Source of the DNA: Paludibacteraceae bacterium | GTDB lineage: Bacteria > Bacteroidota > Bacteroidia > Bacteroidales > Paludibacteraceae | NCBI GenBank assembly: GCA_017559385.1 | Contig: JAFYSK010000066.1 | Span: 1 to 64,000, forward strand | Direction of reading: 5' to 3' | DNA: 64,000 nucleotides | Shown here: one piece after another, positions 35,145 through 44,516 of the stretch | How positions within the stretch are numbered: the first letter of the stretch is position 1 | Layout of the letters: each line of letters starts with the position of its first letter | The notes under the pieces: model-generated | Told to the model about the DNA's origin: nothing | The model's input: the letters and a program-made list of their open reading frames with translations, nothing else | The model's database searches: none | Made by a program: the position numbers and the translations under genes

Positions 35145-35177
35145 CAAAGGACTGCAACACAATGTTACAGTCCTTTG
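35145..35177 (-). terminator. Terminator of dnaK
   Basis: 10-bp stem CAAAGGACTG / CAGTCCTTTG followed on the minus strand by CTTTTTCC, 82 bases after the dnaK stop. Confidence 0.8.
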
Positions 35178-35258
35178 TTTATTGAATCAACAGCCTATAG
35201 CGAAGCGTCCGATAGCCAATAGCCGATAGCGAAGCGTCTTATAAGCCTCCGGTGCCGA

Positions 35259-37181
35259 TTACTTCACTTCTTCGAAGTCTACGTCCTCGGCTGCGCCTTG
35301 GTTGTTATTGCCACCGTTTTGAGCGCCACCTTGTGCGCCGCCAGTGAAGTCAGCGCCTGGTTGAGGACCTGCTTGGCCTGCTTGTGCATACATGTCTGCG
35401 CTAGCTGCTTGGAATGCGCTCATGAGGGCTTGGTTGGCTGCCTCGCATGCGTCAGCATCCTTCTTCTCGTAAGCGTCCTTGAGGTTCTTGAGAGCCTCCT
35501 CGATAGGCGCCTTCTTGTCAGCTGGGATCTTATCACCAAGCTCAGCCAATTGCTTCTCGGTTTGGAAGATAGTAGCATCCGCACGGTTGAGTTTCTCTAC
35601 GCGCTCAGCCTCTTTCTTATCAGCCTCAGCGTTAGCCTCAGCTTCTGCTTTCATACGCTTGATCTCAGCATCGCTCAAACCGCTAGAAGCCTCGATGCGG
35701 ATCTTTTGCTCTTTGCCAGTGGCTTTGTCCTTAGCAGTTACGTTGAGGATACCGTTGGCGTCGATATCGAAGGTCACTTCGATCTGTGGCTCGCCACGGC
35801 GTGCAGGCATGATGCCATCGAGGTGGAAGCTACCGATGAGTTTGTTTTGTTGCGCCATTGGACGCTCGCCTTGGTATACCTTGATCTCTACAGATGGTTG
35901 ATTATCAACGGCTGTGGAGAAGATCTCTGCTTTCTTGGTAGGGATAGTGGTGTTGGCCTCGATCATCTTGGTCATCACGCCACCCATGGTCTCGATACCG
36001 AGTGAAAGTGGAGTCACGTCAAGGAGGAGCACATCCTTCACATCGCCAGTCAATACACCACCTTGGATAGCTGCACCGAGGGCTACTACCTCGTCTGGGT
36101 TAACACCCTTGGATGGCGCTTTGCCGAAGAACTTCTCAACTGCTGCTTGGATAGCAGGGATACGGGTAGAACCACCTACGAGGATGATCTCGTCGATATC
36201 GCTGGTAGAGAGGCCTGCGTTTTGGAGCGCAGTGCGGCAAGGAGCGATGGTGCGTTGAACGAGGTCGTCAACCAATTGCTCGAACTTAGCACGGGTGAGG
36301 GTCTTCACCAAGTGTGCTGGCACGCCATCAACAGGCATGATATAAGGGAGGTTGATCTCGCTAGAAGTGGTATTAGAGAGCTCGATCTTAGCTTTCTCAG
36401 CCGCCTCTTTGAGGCGTTGCATAGCCATAGGGTCTTTGCTCAAGTCTGCACCCATATTGTCGTTCTTGAACTCTTGTACGAGCCAGTCGATAATGCGGTG
36501 ATCGAAGTCGTCGCCACCAAGGTGGGTATCACCGTCAGTAGATTTCACCTCGAATACGCCATCGCCGAGCTCAAGCACAGATACGTCGTGTGTACCACCA
36601 CCGCAGTCGAATACTACGATCTTCATATCCTTGTCAGACTTGTCCAAACCGTAAGCCAAAGCAGCCGCTGTAGGCTCGTTGACGATACGGCGCACATTGA
36701 GACCTGCGATCTCGCCTGCCTCCTTGGTAGCTTGGCGTTGGCTATCGTTGAAGTATGCAGGTACTGTGATGACAGCCTCTGTCACCTCTTGGCCAAGATA
36801 GTCCTCAGCGGTTTTCTTCATCTTTTGGAGGATGATAGCTGAGATCTCTTGTGGGGTATAGAGACGGCCGTCGATGTCCACGCGTGGGGTGTTGTTGTCA
36901 CCCTTGACTACTTTATAAGGTACGCGCGCAACCTCGTTAGCCAAACGATCATAGGTCTCACCCATGAAACGCTTGATTGAATATACGGTGCGTGTAGGGT
37001 TGGTGATAGCTTGACGCTTAGCAGGGTCGCCCACCTTGCGCTCACCACCATCTACGAAACCAATCACTGAAGGAGTAGTACGTTTACCCTCAGAGTTGGT
37101 GATAACTACAGGCTCATTGCCTTCCATAACTGCGACGCAGGAGTTAGTTGTTCCTAAGTCGATACCAATAATTTTTCCCAT
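35259..37181 (-). CDS. dnaK: Chaperone DnaK (Hsp70)
   Basis: The 640-residue protein is full length and starts [20 protein letters not shown]. The ATPase domain has [20 protein letters not shown] and [16 protein letters not shown]; the substrate-binding domain begins near [17 protein letters not shown]. The tail is Gly/Gln/Asn-rich and ends EDVDFEEVK, as usual in Bacteroidales. With DnaJ and GrpE it folds proteins in the cytoplasm. The gene stands alone, with repeats upstream and a terminator at 35145-35177. Two imperfect palindromes with TGACA/TGCCA half-sites upstream (37282-37338) are candidates for heat-shock control. Confidence 0.98.
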   Translation of the reverse strand: MGKIIGIDLGTTNSCVAVMEGNEPVVITNSEGKRTTPSVIGFVDGGERKVGDPAKRQAITNPTRTVYSIKRFMGETYDRLANEVARVPYKVVKGDNNTPRVDIDGRLYTPQEISAIILQKMKKTAEDYLGQEVTEAVITVPAYFNDSQRQATKEAGEIAGLNVRRIVNEPTAAALAYGLDKSDKDMKIVVFDCGGGTHDVSVLELGDGVFEVKSTDGDTHLGGDDFDHRIIDWLVQEFKNDNMGADLSKDPMAMQRLKEAAEKAKIELSNTTSSEINLPYIMPVDGVPAHLVKTLTRAKFEQLVDDLVQRTIAPCRTALQNAGLSTSDIDEIILVGGSTRIPAIQAAVEKFFGKAPSKGVNPDEVVALGAAIQGGVLTGDVKDVLLLDVTPLSLGIETMGGVMTKMIEANTTIPTKKAEIFSTAVDNQPSVEIKVYQGERPMAQQNKLIGSFHLDGIMPARRGEPQIEVTFDIDANGILNVTAKDKATGKEQKIRIEASSGLSDAEIKRMKAEAEANAEADKKEAERVEKLNRADATIFQTEKQLAELGDKIPADKKAPIEEALKNLKDAYEKKDADACEAANQALMSAFQAASADMYAQAGQAGPQPGADFTGGAQGGAQNGGNNNQGAAEDVDFEEVK

Positions 37182-37281
37182 TGTATTGTTTGTTTTTTAG
37201 TTAATATTCTTTTTGTCTAGTTGGACTAGTTGGGCTAGTTGAACTAGCTGGACCAGTTGCTCTGCATAGATACAAACAAAT

Positions 37282-37338
37282 GCCGTGCCAAAGTGATTTT
37301 GACACGGCTAGACTGACACAGACTGACAAATTGGCAGT
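37282..37338 (-). promoter_or_regulatory. Two imperfect palindromes upstream of dnaK
   Basis: GCCGTGCCAAA-N5-TTTGACACGGC (37282-37308; one mismatch) and ACTGACAA-a-TTGGCAGT (37322-37338; one mismatch). Both are built on TGNCA half-sites. The second resembles the perfect palindrome at 1567-1593. Regulation by heat is inferred. Confidence 0.45.
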
Positions 37339-37354
37339 TTTTTTACTCACCTAT

Positions 37355-37690
37355 TGAAGATCGCCTGCGGCTTGAAGTTCGGGCAGAGCCCTGGAAGATC
37401 ACTTTGTTTGAAGATCGCCTTTGGCTTGAAGATCGCCTTCGGCTGGAAGATCGCTTCGCTTGAAGATCGGGCAGAGGCCTTGAAGATCACTTTGTTTGAA
37501 GATCGCCTTCGGCTGGAAGATCGGGCAGAGCCCTTGAAGATCGGCACGGAGTGCCTTGAAGTTCTTCGAGTGCAGCGCTAGCGAAACGATCTTCGAGTGT
37601 AGCGCTAGCGAACGATCTTCGAGTGAGTGTAACGAACGATCTACAGCGAGTATCACGAGCGATCTACAAGCACCATAGGTGCGATCTATT
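37355..37690. repeat. Micro-palindrome array with GAAGATC spacers (intergenic)
   Basis: About eleven units from 37355 to 37565: spacer TTGAAGATC or TGGAAGATC, then a palindrome with a 3-nt loop: GCC-tgc-GGC, GGGC-aga-GCCC, GCC-ttt-GGC, GCC-ttc-GGC (twice), GC-ttc-GC, GGCAC-gga-GTGCC. From 37570 the orientation inverts (CGATCTTCGAGTG units) up to the start of the deacetylase-like 3' end. It fills the 504-base gap after the dnaK promoter. Confidence 0.85.
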
Positions 37691-38627
37691 TTACAAAAAA
37701 CAGGCGCTTGATGATATTTTTGGCATTTTGGACGATGAGTTCCTTGAGCCATGCCAAAGGGCTATCGGTCCAGCGTTGTGGATGGGTAGTGATCATGATG
37801 CATGGAGGCAAACTACCCTGCTCTGCCGCATGGATGATATCATTGGTAGTATGATAGACCAGCCCCTGGGCATTCCACTGGTCTTGATAGACAGGAATCT
37901 TATCGCGTACGCTAACCTTATATCCATCCCAGCAACGACCAGTATCGGTGAGGTAGAACATCTGCGAGAAATCAATATCGAAATACGGTTCGCCGATGAT
38001 ACCCAGGTCATGGTAGTTATAGTGCTTCCATAAGTCTTTGCCATCCCATTGGCTAGTTGGGGCGCCGTGCATGCAGATCGTGCGCACAGGATAGAACTGG
38101 CGGAAATAGGTCAGTTGCTCAACGAAATGCGCATAGGCCTTATCTACATCGCCATGCATGATGGCCATATCCTCGTAGTGGTATCCTATCTCATGGCCTA
38201 GGTCGGCAATAGCACGGATGATATCAGGCTGATTGCTCTGAGGCACGACACGAAAATAGTAACTAGCCTGGATGCCTAATTCGTGTTCGATCTGCGCCGT
38301 GGCCAGACTGTTGGCCGCCTTGAGATCGACATCGTGGCGGAGGAGGATGTATTTGGTAGGTAGATCGCTTTGCTTGAAGATCACTTCGTTTGAAGATCGC
38401 TTTGCTTGAAGATCGCTTTGCTTGAAGATCACTTCGTTTGAAGATCGCTTTGCTTGAAGATCGCCTTCGGCTGGAAGGTCGTTTTTGGCTTGAAGATACT
38501 GCTCGAAAGTGAGGAATTGGTAGCCTTGCTGGAGCAAAGACTCCAGCAGACTACGATATCTATGTAAAGTAAAGTCAACCAATTGTTTACGAAATGCGAA
38601 TAACAAAATCAAAATTGTAATCAACAT
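37686..38627 (-). CDS. Polysaccharide-deacetylase-like (NodB-type) protein with in-frame repeat insertion
   Basis: A 313-residue protein with an N-terminal hydrophobic segment (MLITILILLFAF) and a NodB-like deacetylase fold: YILLRHDVDLKAANSLATAQ (HDVD at residues 98-101), GHEIGYHYEDM with the His-x3-His-like metal site, and MITTHPQRW near the end. It probably acts on a surface glycan. Residues about 47-91 (two 16-residue repeats of KRSSNEVIFKQSDL) are encoded by the GAAGATC micro-palindrome array (38360-38505), inserted between the N-terminal segment and the catalytic core without breaking the frame. Confidence 0.72.
   Translation of the reverse strand: MLITILILLFAFRKQLVDFTLHRYRSLLESLLQQGYQFLTFEQYLQAKNDLPAEGDLQAKRSSNEVIFKQSDLQAKRSSNEVIFKQSDLPTKYILLRHDVDLKAANSLATAQIEHELGIQASYYFRVVPQSNQPDIIRAIADLGHEIGYHYEDMAIMHGDVDKAYAHFVEQLTYFRQFYPVRTICMHGAPTSQWDGKDLWKHYNYHDLGIIGEPYFDIDFSQMFYLTDTGRCWDGYKVSVRDKIPVYQDQWNAQGLVYHTTNDIIHAAEQGSLPPCIMITTHPQRWTDSPLAWLKELIVQNAKNIIKRLFFVK
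38360..38505. repeat. Micro-palindrome array inside the deacetylase-like coding region
   Basis: Nine units of GAAGATCGCTTTGCTT or GAAGATCACTTCGTTT (16 bases) ending with GCC-ttc-GGC and GGAAGGTC. Same spacer as the intergenic array at 37355-37690. Confidence 0.9.
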
Positions 38628-38657
38628 CTATTCGTATGCAAAATAAGCAATTTTAGA

Positions 38658-39428
38658 CTAAAAAATATCATTGAGGCTCTGTGCGAGCTTGAGACCTGCC
38701 ATATAGAGCTGTAATTCCATGTCTGAAGTCCAATGGTACGCATAGTGATAGGCATTGCCAGACCATGTGGAATGGTACTGATAAACGCGATCAGTAAGGT
38801 GGTAGGTATGGAGCAATGTTTCTTGTTCGGTCATCTGGAGAATAGACTTCTTTTGGCCAGTAAAAACATTGTGGAGATAGTTGGCATACTCGGTATAGGA
38901 GAAGCCTTTGTTCTCGAGGATCTTGCTATCCCAAACAGAATGGAGGTTGGTGTTTTGACCAAACCATTTCATCTTGACTGCATTGCCACCTTTGTCGTCG
39001 AGATGGGCAAGGTGCATTGGGCAGAAGCGGTCAGCGAGCAGGTGCACGTAGAAAACGAGCGCGTCGTGGCAATCAGGTTGGCGTGTGAGTACAGCTTCGA
39101 GGCTATCCAAAGCCATGAACAGATCGCCACCCTCCTTAGGATAATCGATCAGGGTAGCCACCACTTGGGCATCGGTAAGGCCGCCAGGTAGATCTTGGTA
39201 ATGGCATGTGAAACTGGTAGGATAGATGGTATCGCTTTTGATCTCGTCTGGCCAAGTAGAGAGGTAGATCACACCTTGTGTGCCAAGGACGGCATCGACA
39301 TGTTTGCGGGCTTTTGCGTCCAAATTGTCATAGGCAACTTGTGCTACAATACGGTGGCCTTTGGGACCCCATGCAAAAGCGGAAGCAAGGTACAGGAAAA
39401 AAACAAAAAATAGAGTTAGTCGTTTCAT
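38658..39428 (-). CDS. S1/P1-type nuclease, secreted
   Basis: A 256-residue zinc-dependent single-strand nuclease. A signal peptide (residues 1-19, cleaved before Trp) leaves a mature N-terminus WGPKGHRIVAQVAY; the terminal Trp and first His are zinc ligands in the family. Further ligands are in STWPDEIKSD, FYVHLLADRFCPMHLAHLDDKGGN and NLHSVWDSKIL. It acts in the periplasm or outside the cell to degrade nucleic acids for nutrition. Confidence 0.92.
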   Translation of the reverse strand: MKRLTLFFVFFLYLASAFAWGPKGHRIVAQVAYDNLDAKARKHVDAVLGTQGVIYLSTWPDEIKSDTIYPTSFTCHYQDLPGGLTDAQVVATLIDYPKEGGDLFMALDSLEAVLTRQPDCHDALVFYVHLLADRFCPMHLAHLDDKGGNAVKMKWFGQNTNLHSVWDSKILENKGFSYTEYANYLHNVFTGQKKSILQMTEQETLLHTYHLTDRVYQYHSTWSGNAYHYAYHWTSDMELQLYMAGLKLAQSLNDIF

Positions 39429-39440
39429 AAAATCAAGTAT

Positions 39441-39842
39441 TTATCTGTTGTCAATATGGTTGCGATACACTACAAATCGTTGATATAGGTACTCCAATGA
39501 AAGGTTGAGGAGCATATTGATGATCGTTACGATATACTCATTCCAGAGCAAATCCTCGGCTAGCCAATCTCCTAAACAAGTGGTAGCAGGGGTAAAAACG
39601 GCATAGAAAGCCAGGACAAGCAACATGGCACGGGCGATATTGGCATTGGAGCGGAAGGTGAAACGACGGTTGAAGGTGAAGTTCCACAAGATACTTAATA
39701 TCAAAGATATTAAATAGCATGGCCAATAGCGCCAAGGGGTCAGTTCGTTGAGCAAAGCAAACGATCCAAACTGAATGATACCTGCACTGGCAGAGAAAAG
39801 TACAAACTTGAGTATTCTAACCCACTCTTTGGATGTTGTCAT
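39441..39842 (-). CDS. GtrA-family membrane protein
   Basis: A 133-residue protein with four membrane segments and the family motif ILWNFTFNRRFTFRSN. GtrA proteins are linked to moving lipid-linked sugars across the inner membrane for cell-surface polysaccharide synthesis. It lies 12 bases upstream of the S1/P1 nuclease gene, possibly in one transcript, without a functional link I can see. Confidence 0.85.
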   Translation of the reverse strand: MTTSKEWVRILKFVLFSASAGIIQFGSFALLNELTPWRYWPCYLISLILSILWNFTFNRRFTFRSNANIARAMLLVLAFYAVFTPATTCLGDWLAEDLLWNEYIVTIINMLLNLSLEYLYQRFVVYRNHIDNR

Positions 39843-39870
39843 AAACTATTAGGTAGCTAGCGTGTGTACA

Positions 39871-40392
39871 TTAATATAATTCGATCCATTCCACATGGTT
39901 GCCCACACATTGGAGGTAGCGTTGGAAGTCCTCGCGTAGGATGACCACCGTGCCTCGGCAGTCGTTGGGATGGAAACTGAGCGACTCGGCCTGGAGGAGG
40001 TTCTTGTCGAGGAATAAGATCACATGGTGCTCCTGGTCGTTGATCAGGCCAAATGGGCTGACGCTACCGGGTTCTAGTCCTAGGTACTTGAGCATGCGTT
40101 CGGGGCTGGCAAAGGAGAGTTTGCCAGGGGAGTTCTGGCCAGCAGCCAGGAGCGAAGCTTTGAGGCGTTGCTCCAGGTCGTGGATGGCCAGGTCGTGCTC
40201 GCAGTCAAAACATATGAGGTAGTGCTGCGTGCCCTTGTGGTTGCGCATGAAGATGTTCTTGCAATGCACACTGCCGTCGTCCTTCCACCAGCGTTTAGCC
40301 TCCTCGATGGTCTTGCCCTCGGGGTGGTTGTAGCAGGTGTGAGGGATGTGGTTTTCTGTTAGATATTTCAATACTTTTTCTTGTCTTTCCAT
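39871..40392 (-). CDS. YbaK/ProX-type aminoacyl-tRNA deacylase
   Basis: The 173-residue protein matches the prolyl-tRNA-synthetase-associated editing fold. It shows YNHPEGKTIEEAKRWWKDD, KNIFMRNHKGTQHYLICFDCE with the conserved Lys, and PGSVSPFGLINDQEHHVILFLD. Such stand-alone domains hydrolyse mischarged tRNA (Ala-tRNA-Pro or similar) in the cytoplasm. Length is normal for the PrdX/ProXp-ala type. Confidence 0.88.
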   Translation of the reverse strand: MERQEKVLKYLTENHIPHTCYNHPEGKTIEEAKRWWKDDGSVHCKNIFMRNHKGTQHYLICFDCEHDLAIHDLEQRLKASLLAAGQNSPGKLSFASPERMLKYLGLEPGSVSPFGLINDQEHHVILFLDKNLLQAESLSFHPNDCRGTVVILREDFQRYLQCVGNHVEWIELY

Positions 40393-40430
40393 ATTGTTCT
40401 TATTATATTCCCATAGATTATTTTATATGG

Positions 40431-40675
40431 CCCACGGATTACACGGATCTACACAAATTTTTTAATTGATATCTGTGATAAGCTGTGACATCAGTGGAAA
40501 GTGATTCTTCTTTTACGCCCACGGATTGCACGGATTTACACGATTTTTTTCAATTGACATCTGTGATAAGCTGTGACATCACTGGAAAGTGATTCTTTTT
40601 TTCCGCCCACGGATTACACGGATAGGACACAGATTATTCAATTGATGTCAGTGAAAATCAGTGAGATCAGTGGGA
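40431..40675. repeat. Three tandem CCCACGGATTACACGGAT units
   Basis: Units of 86, 87 and about 72 bases (40431, 40517, 40604), each starting GCCCACGGATT and containing TGTGATAAGCTGTGACATCA or TCAGTGAAAATCAGTGAGAT. The gap between the deacylase and lpdA genes is otherwise empty. Confidence 0.85.
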
Positions 40676-40689
40676 CATAGAGGTTATCC

Positions 40690-42078
40690 TTAGAACTCAG
40701 CGATGACTTCGCGGATGACTTCGGCCACAGTAGGGTGTGGGAAGACTACTTGCTTGAATTCGCCTACGGTATAGCCCATACGTACCGCAAAACTAGCTGC
40801 TGCTACGAATTCGGAGCATGGGTTGCCAATCATATGTACACCCAAGATAGCCTTACTACGTTTGTCCACAATCACCTTGCAAAGGCCTGTCTCGCCCTCG
40901 TTCTCCGCCACAAAACGACCGGAATAGGTCATTGGCAGACTGTGTACCTCGTATGGTACGAATGGCTCGTCGGTGGACATTGATGGCGCAAAATCGCCCT
41001 CCTTGATCTCGTTGAGATCCTTCTCGGTAAGACCCACACAGGCGATCTCAGGGTTGGTATATACAACACTAGGAATAGCGTTATAAGCGATGCGTTGGAG
41101 TGGCAGTTGCTTGAGCATACGGCCTACAGCCACCTCAGCCTGACGGCTAGCCACATGGGCGAGCATGATCTTGCCTGTGACATCGCCTGCGGCATAGACA
41201 TTCTTGAGATTGGTGCGCATGAAATCGTCTACGACGATTCCGCCACGGTAGATCTCGATATCATTGAGCGCCTCTAGGCCCTGCATATTGGCACGACGAC
41301 CTACGGAAACGAGTATATGTTCGGCCTCGAACTCACCATTGGTGGTAAGGACTTTATTGCCTTGTATTTCAGTGACTTTGGTATCTGTAAGGATCTGGAT
41401 ACCTGCCTTGCGGTATTTCTCCAGGAGGATCTGCACGATGTCTTGGTCGAGGTTAGGCAGGATGGTTGGCATCGCCTCGATCACGGTCACAGGCACGCCG
41501 AGCTCGTGGTAGAGTGTGGCGAACTCCATACCGATCACACCACCGCCCACGATGATCATAGATTGTGGCAACTCTTTGGTGTCGAGTGCTGCAGTAGAAT
41601 CCCATACAGCAGGGTTATCCTGGATGCCAGGGATAGGTGGCACGAAATTGTTGGAGCCCGTACAGATGAGCAGGTTCTCTGCCTCGTATTGCTCGTCGCC
41701 GCAAGCGATGACAACAGTATCGTCGGTACGTGATACCACAGAGGCTGCACCCATGATCACGGTACAATGCTCGTTGTTGAGGCGTTGTTTGATTCCCGCT
41801 ACGAGTTTGCGTACAACCTTGGTCTTGCGTTGGGCAATCTTGGTATAGTCGAATGTCACATTGTCGGTAGTGACCCCGTACTTGGTGGCGTTCTTGGCGT
41901 TGTAGTATTGTTTAGCACTATAGAGCAAGGTTTTGGTAGGGATACAACCCACATTGAGGCAAGTGCCGCCTAGGGCAGTTTGCTCAAATAGGATAACATC
42001 TTTGCCTGCACGAGAGGCCATTTCTGCGGCAGTATAGCCCGCTGGGCCACCGCCAATAATTGCGAGGAAGTGTTTCAT
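40690..42078 (-). CDS. lpdA: Dihydrolipoyl dehydrogenase
   Basis: A 462-residue FAD enzyme that reoxidises dihydrolipoamide in 2-oxoacid dehydrogenase or glycine cleavage complexes. It has the FAD-binding IIGGGPAGYTAAEMASRAG, the redox disulfide in GGTCLNVGCIPTK (C40, C45), the NAD-binding IIVGGGVIGMEFATLYHELG and the C-terminal HPTVAEVIREV with the catalytic His. Partner subunits are not in the window. Confidence 0.93.
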   Translation of the reverse strand: MKHFLAIIGGGPAGYTAAEMASRAGKDVILFEQTALGGTCLNVGCIPTKTLLYSAKQYYNAKNATKYGVTTDNVTFDYTKIAQRKTKVVRKLVAGIKQRLNNEHCTVIMGAASVVSRTDDTVVIACGDEQYEAENLLICTGSNNFVPPIPGIQDNPAVWDSTAALDTKELPQSMIIVGGGVIGMEFATLYHELGVPVTVIEAMPTILPNLDQDIVQILLEKYRKAGIQILTDTKVTEIQGNKVLTTNGEFEAEHILVSVGRRANMQGLEALNDIEIYRGGIVVDDFMRTNLKNVYAAGDVTGKIMLAHVASRQAEVAVGRMLKQLPLQRIAYNAIPSVVYTNPEIACVGLTEKDLNEIKEGDFAPSMSTDEPFVPYEVHSLPMTYSGRFVAENEGETGLCKVIVDKRSKAILGVHMIGNPCSEFVAAASFAVRMGYTVGEFKQVVFPHPTVAEVIREVIAEF

Positions 42079-42157
42079 ATTTTAATAGTTCTAGTCGCTC
42101 GCAGGGCGAGCTGTTTTAAGGGTTTTAAAAGTTTTAAGGGTTTTAGTAGGGCTAACA

Positions 42158-43999
42158 TTATTGAATTAACGCACCCTGAGCGTTATAGGTATGACCATCG
42201 CGCATGATCAACAATTGTCCATTCTGGAGGACCTTGGTACTAGGGTTATTCACAGATGGAGCATCCACCCCGGTAGATAACTGGCAATGCGTGAGGTAGT
42301 GAGTATAGGTAGCCTGCTGACCACCTAGATAAAGCGAAATCTCGCTGATACCCGGACCATAGCTAGCCGTAGCATCGGGGCTAGTGAAGAGCAAGGAACG
42401 AGTGCCTGTGAGTTCAGGAGCAGACCAGATATAGCGTTGCATGGTATTGGTAGCAGCAGATACCTGACCTATATTAACACCATCTACGAGGATAGCAATA
42501 TTCTTCTTGGATTGGTAGGAACGGATGGTGAAAGCTATAGAATCGAGCATCGATAGATCTACCTGAGGCGAAGTGATGCTAGCCGACTTGACTAACAGCC
42601 AATAGTCACCATCAGTACTATTGCGTGTAGGCTTGAGAGCTGTGAACGTCCAAGCGGTAGAGTCTGTCTTGTTGAGCGAGATAGTCTGGCCTGTTTGCTC
42701 GGTATGTTTAGCTTCCGCAAAAACGGCATAGTAGTAGGTATTGGTTTGCACAGCAGGAAAATCATGGACCTTACTATATAACGCATCAGGTGCCTGCATG
42801 CTAGTGCCCGAGATAGGCTGTGTGGTCCAGCCCATGAAATGCGTGCTAGTAGTGGAGCAAGATGCAGGTTCCTGAGGGAGGTACTTGATCTGGCTACCGT
42901 GATAGACGTAGGAGTAATCGATGACCTCGTCGCCTAGCATCCAGAAGACGGTATCGATAGGCATCGAGATGCTTTGACCCAGATAGCCATTGCTATGATC
43001 GAGCTGGAAGCGTTCGTCTGCTGAACAGAGCAGCATATCAAAGTCGAGGGTTTGACCCGCCATCTCGCCCCAGATATATTCGGCCAGGTATGGGTAATCA
43101 ATGAAGGGATTGCGATTACCTTGGGTGAGTTGGATGCCGTTGTTGCGATCGACTTCTTTTTGCGACACAGGGTCTTGGCGATGCCATTTGAGCATGAGTG
43201 CGAGTCCGTAGTCCGTGAAGCCAAAGTTGTTTTCAGGACCATAGTGCGTATCCGCATCAATGGTAGCATCAAAGATGACTTGTCCTAGATCCACGCGGTT
43301 GAAAGTCCATTCGCCTGCCCACTTGACCATGGTGCCGAAATAGCTACGAGCGATATCGCCTTTGTATTCGTCGGCTGGTTCGAGGACATTGGTACTCATA
43401 TTGATAGTACCCTCGACATAGGCTCCCGCTACTGTATTAGCAACGGATATGGTTGCCACAGGCGTACCGTACAAGGTGCCATTGCCCGAGGTGTTGGCAG
43501 CAGTCTGGACTTCGCCATAGGGACGATTGCCACGGCGGCTATTCATGCCATAGGATGCAGGATAGATATGGAAGATATCCGAGCCAGGGGAGTTCTTCTT
43601 GCTGGAGCTCATCTGCTTACCCGCTAGCGAGGTGGTACCAAACCACGATTGGCACATGGCATGCTCGCGGTTGTAGCCCTTGCATTCGCCTGTTTGAGTA
43701 GTATTGGAGGTACGGTCTTTTTCGTACACAAAATCGCAATCGCTATAGATCTCCCATATATAGCCATCGGGACGAAGATCGGTATGCTGGAAGGCCAACC
43801 ATATGCTATCGTAACGGAAGTCGTCGGTGCGGTAACCAATCTTGGCCACGAGCTGAATAGCATCCATCAGTTCCTTGCCACTCGTACCATCAATAGACTC
43901 ATAATAAGCTGGTAATGAATCAACTGGAGTAACAGGTCGATTGAAGGCAGAGAGTGTGACTGCCGCGAAGAGGGATAGTATGAGAAGAAGATGTTTCAT
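42158..43999 (-). CDS. Secreted endonuclease I family nuclease with T9SS-type tail
   Basis: A 613-residue extracellular nuclease. After a signal peptide (MKHLLLILSLFAAVTLSAF) comes the endonuclease I domain with the catalytic NREHAMCQSWFG and DIFHIYPASYGMNSRRGNRPYGE (here quoted in parts: DIFHIYPASYG, SRRGNRPYGE) that binds metal. A central and a lectin-like region follow, and the protein ends NGQLLIMRDGHTYNAQGALI, a short form of the T9SS type A sorting tail that recurs on the protein at 56098. It probably degrades extracellular DNA. The Met at 43999 is preferred over 44005. Confidence 0.85.
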   Translation of the reverse strand: MKHLLLILSLFAAVTLSAFNRPVTPVDSLPAYYESIDGTSGKELMDAIQLVAKIGYRTDDFRYDSIWLAFQHTDLRPDGYIWEIYSDCDFVYEKDRTSNTTQTGECKGYNREHAMCQSWFGTTSLAGKQMSSSKKNSPGSDIFHIYPASYGMNSRRGNRPYGEVQTAANTSGNGTLYGTPVATISVANTVAGAYVEGTINMSTNVLEPADEYKGDIARSYFGTMVKWAGEWTFNRVDLGQVIFDATIDADTHYGPENNFGFTDYGLALMLKWHRQDPVSQKEVDRNNGIQLTQGNRNPFIDYPYLAEYIWGEMAGQTLDFDMLLCSADERFQLDHSNGYLGQSISMPIDTVFWMLGDEVIDYSYVYHGSQIKYLPQEPASCSTTSTHFMGWTTQPISGTSMQAPDALYSKVHDFPAVQTNTYYYAVFAEAKHTEQTGQTISLNKTDSTAWTFTALKPTRNSTDGDYWLLVKSASITSPQVDLSMLDSIAFTIRSYQSKKNIAILVDGVNIGQVSAATNTMQRYIWSAPELTGTRSLLFTSPDATASYGPGISEISLYLGGQQATYTHYLTHCQLSTGVDAPSVNNPSTKVLQNGQLLIMRDGHTYNAQGALIQ

Positions 44000-44050
44000 T
44001 GTCATTGTATCAAAAAAAAACAGATCAGCTAGCCATGCTAGTACTACTAG

Positions 44051-44509
44051 TTACTCTAGTGACTCTAGATAGATTCTCACAGCCGAGGCAACCATGTCGG
44101 CACAAGGGCGTTTTTTATAGTAAGCCTCGGTGCGTGCTTCGGGGGTAGGTTCTTGGGGTTTGGGCGCAATGCCTAGCAGTTCGGCACAGATCAGTGAGCC
44201 GTTCTCGTCCTTGAACTGGGAGGCTAGATGCTGCACATATGTATAGTTATTCTTCTTGCCTTCTGCGTCGCCTGGAATAGCGCTTCCGTTCTCCAGGCCC
44301 GCCAAAAGGAACATGCCACATGCGGCACCGCAAGTCTGGCGCATACGGCCAATGCCGCCACCAAAAGAGGCAGCTACGCGGAGAGCCATCTGCTCGTCCA
44401 TACCATAGATATCGGCGCAAGCGGCTACGACTGATTGGCTACAGTTGAAACCCTGATGAAAGAGTTCTTTGGCGCGCTGAACGCGCATTTGTATTTCTTG
44501 TTCGGTCAT
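44051..44509 (-). CDS. C_GCAxxG_C_C family protein
   Basis: A 152-residue cysteine-rich protein of the C_GCAxxG_C_C family: GFNCSQSVVAACADIYG, then RMRQTCGAACGMFLLAGLENG and CAELL. The cysteines probably hold a redox centre or metal. The precise function is unknown; a redox role fits the flavodoxin-like gene upstream. The 60-base gap holds an ACTAGTA array. Confidence 0.85.
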   Translation of the reverse strand: MTEQEIQMRVQRAKELFHQGFNCSQSVVAACADIYGMDEQMALRVAASFGGGIGRMRQTCGAACGMFLLAGLENGSAIPGDAEGKKNNYTYVQHLASQFKDENGSLICAELLGIAPKPQEPTPEARTEAYYKKRPCADMVASAVRIYLESLE

Positions 44510-44516
44510 AAATTAT

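Noticed and set aside
35298..36842. Several long plus-strand frames opposite dnaK
   Set aside because: Antisense shadows of dnaK; none has a recognisable domain.
37355..37690. CRISPR-like look of the GAAGATC array
   Set aside because: Units are only 16-22 bases, the variable part is a palindrome rather than a unique spacer, and there are no cas genes.
40431..40675. CRISPR array candidate
   Set aside because: Only three units of about 85 bases, without spacer-like unique segments or cas genes.
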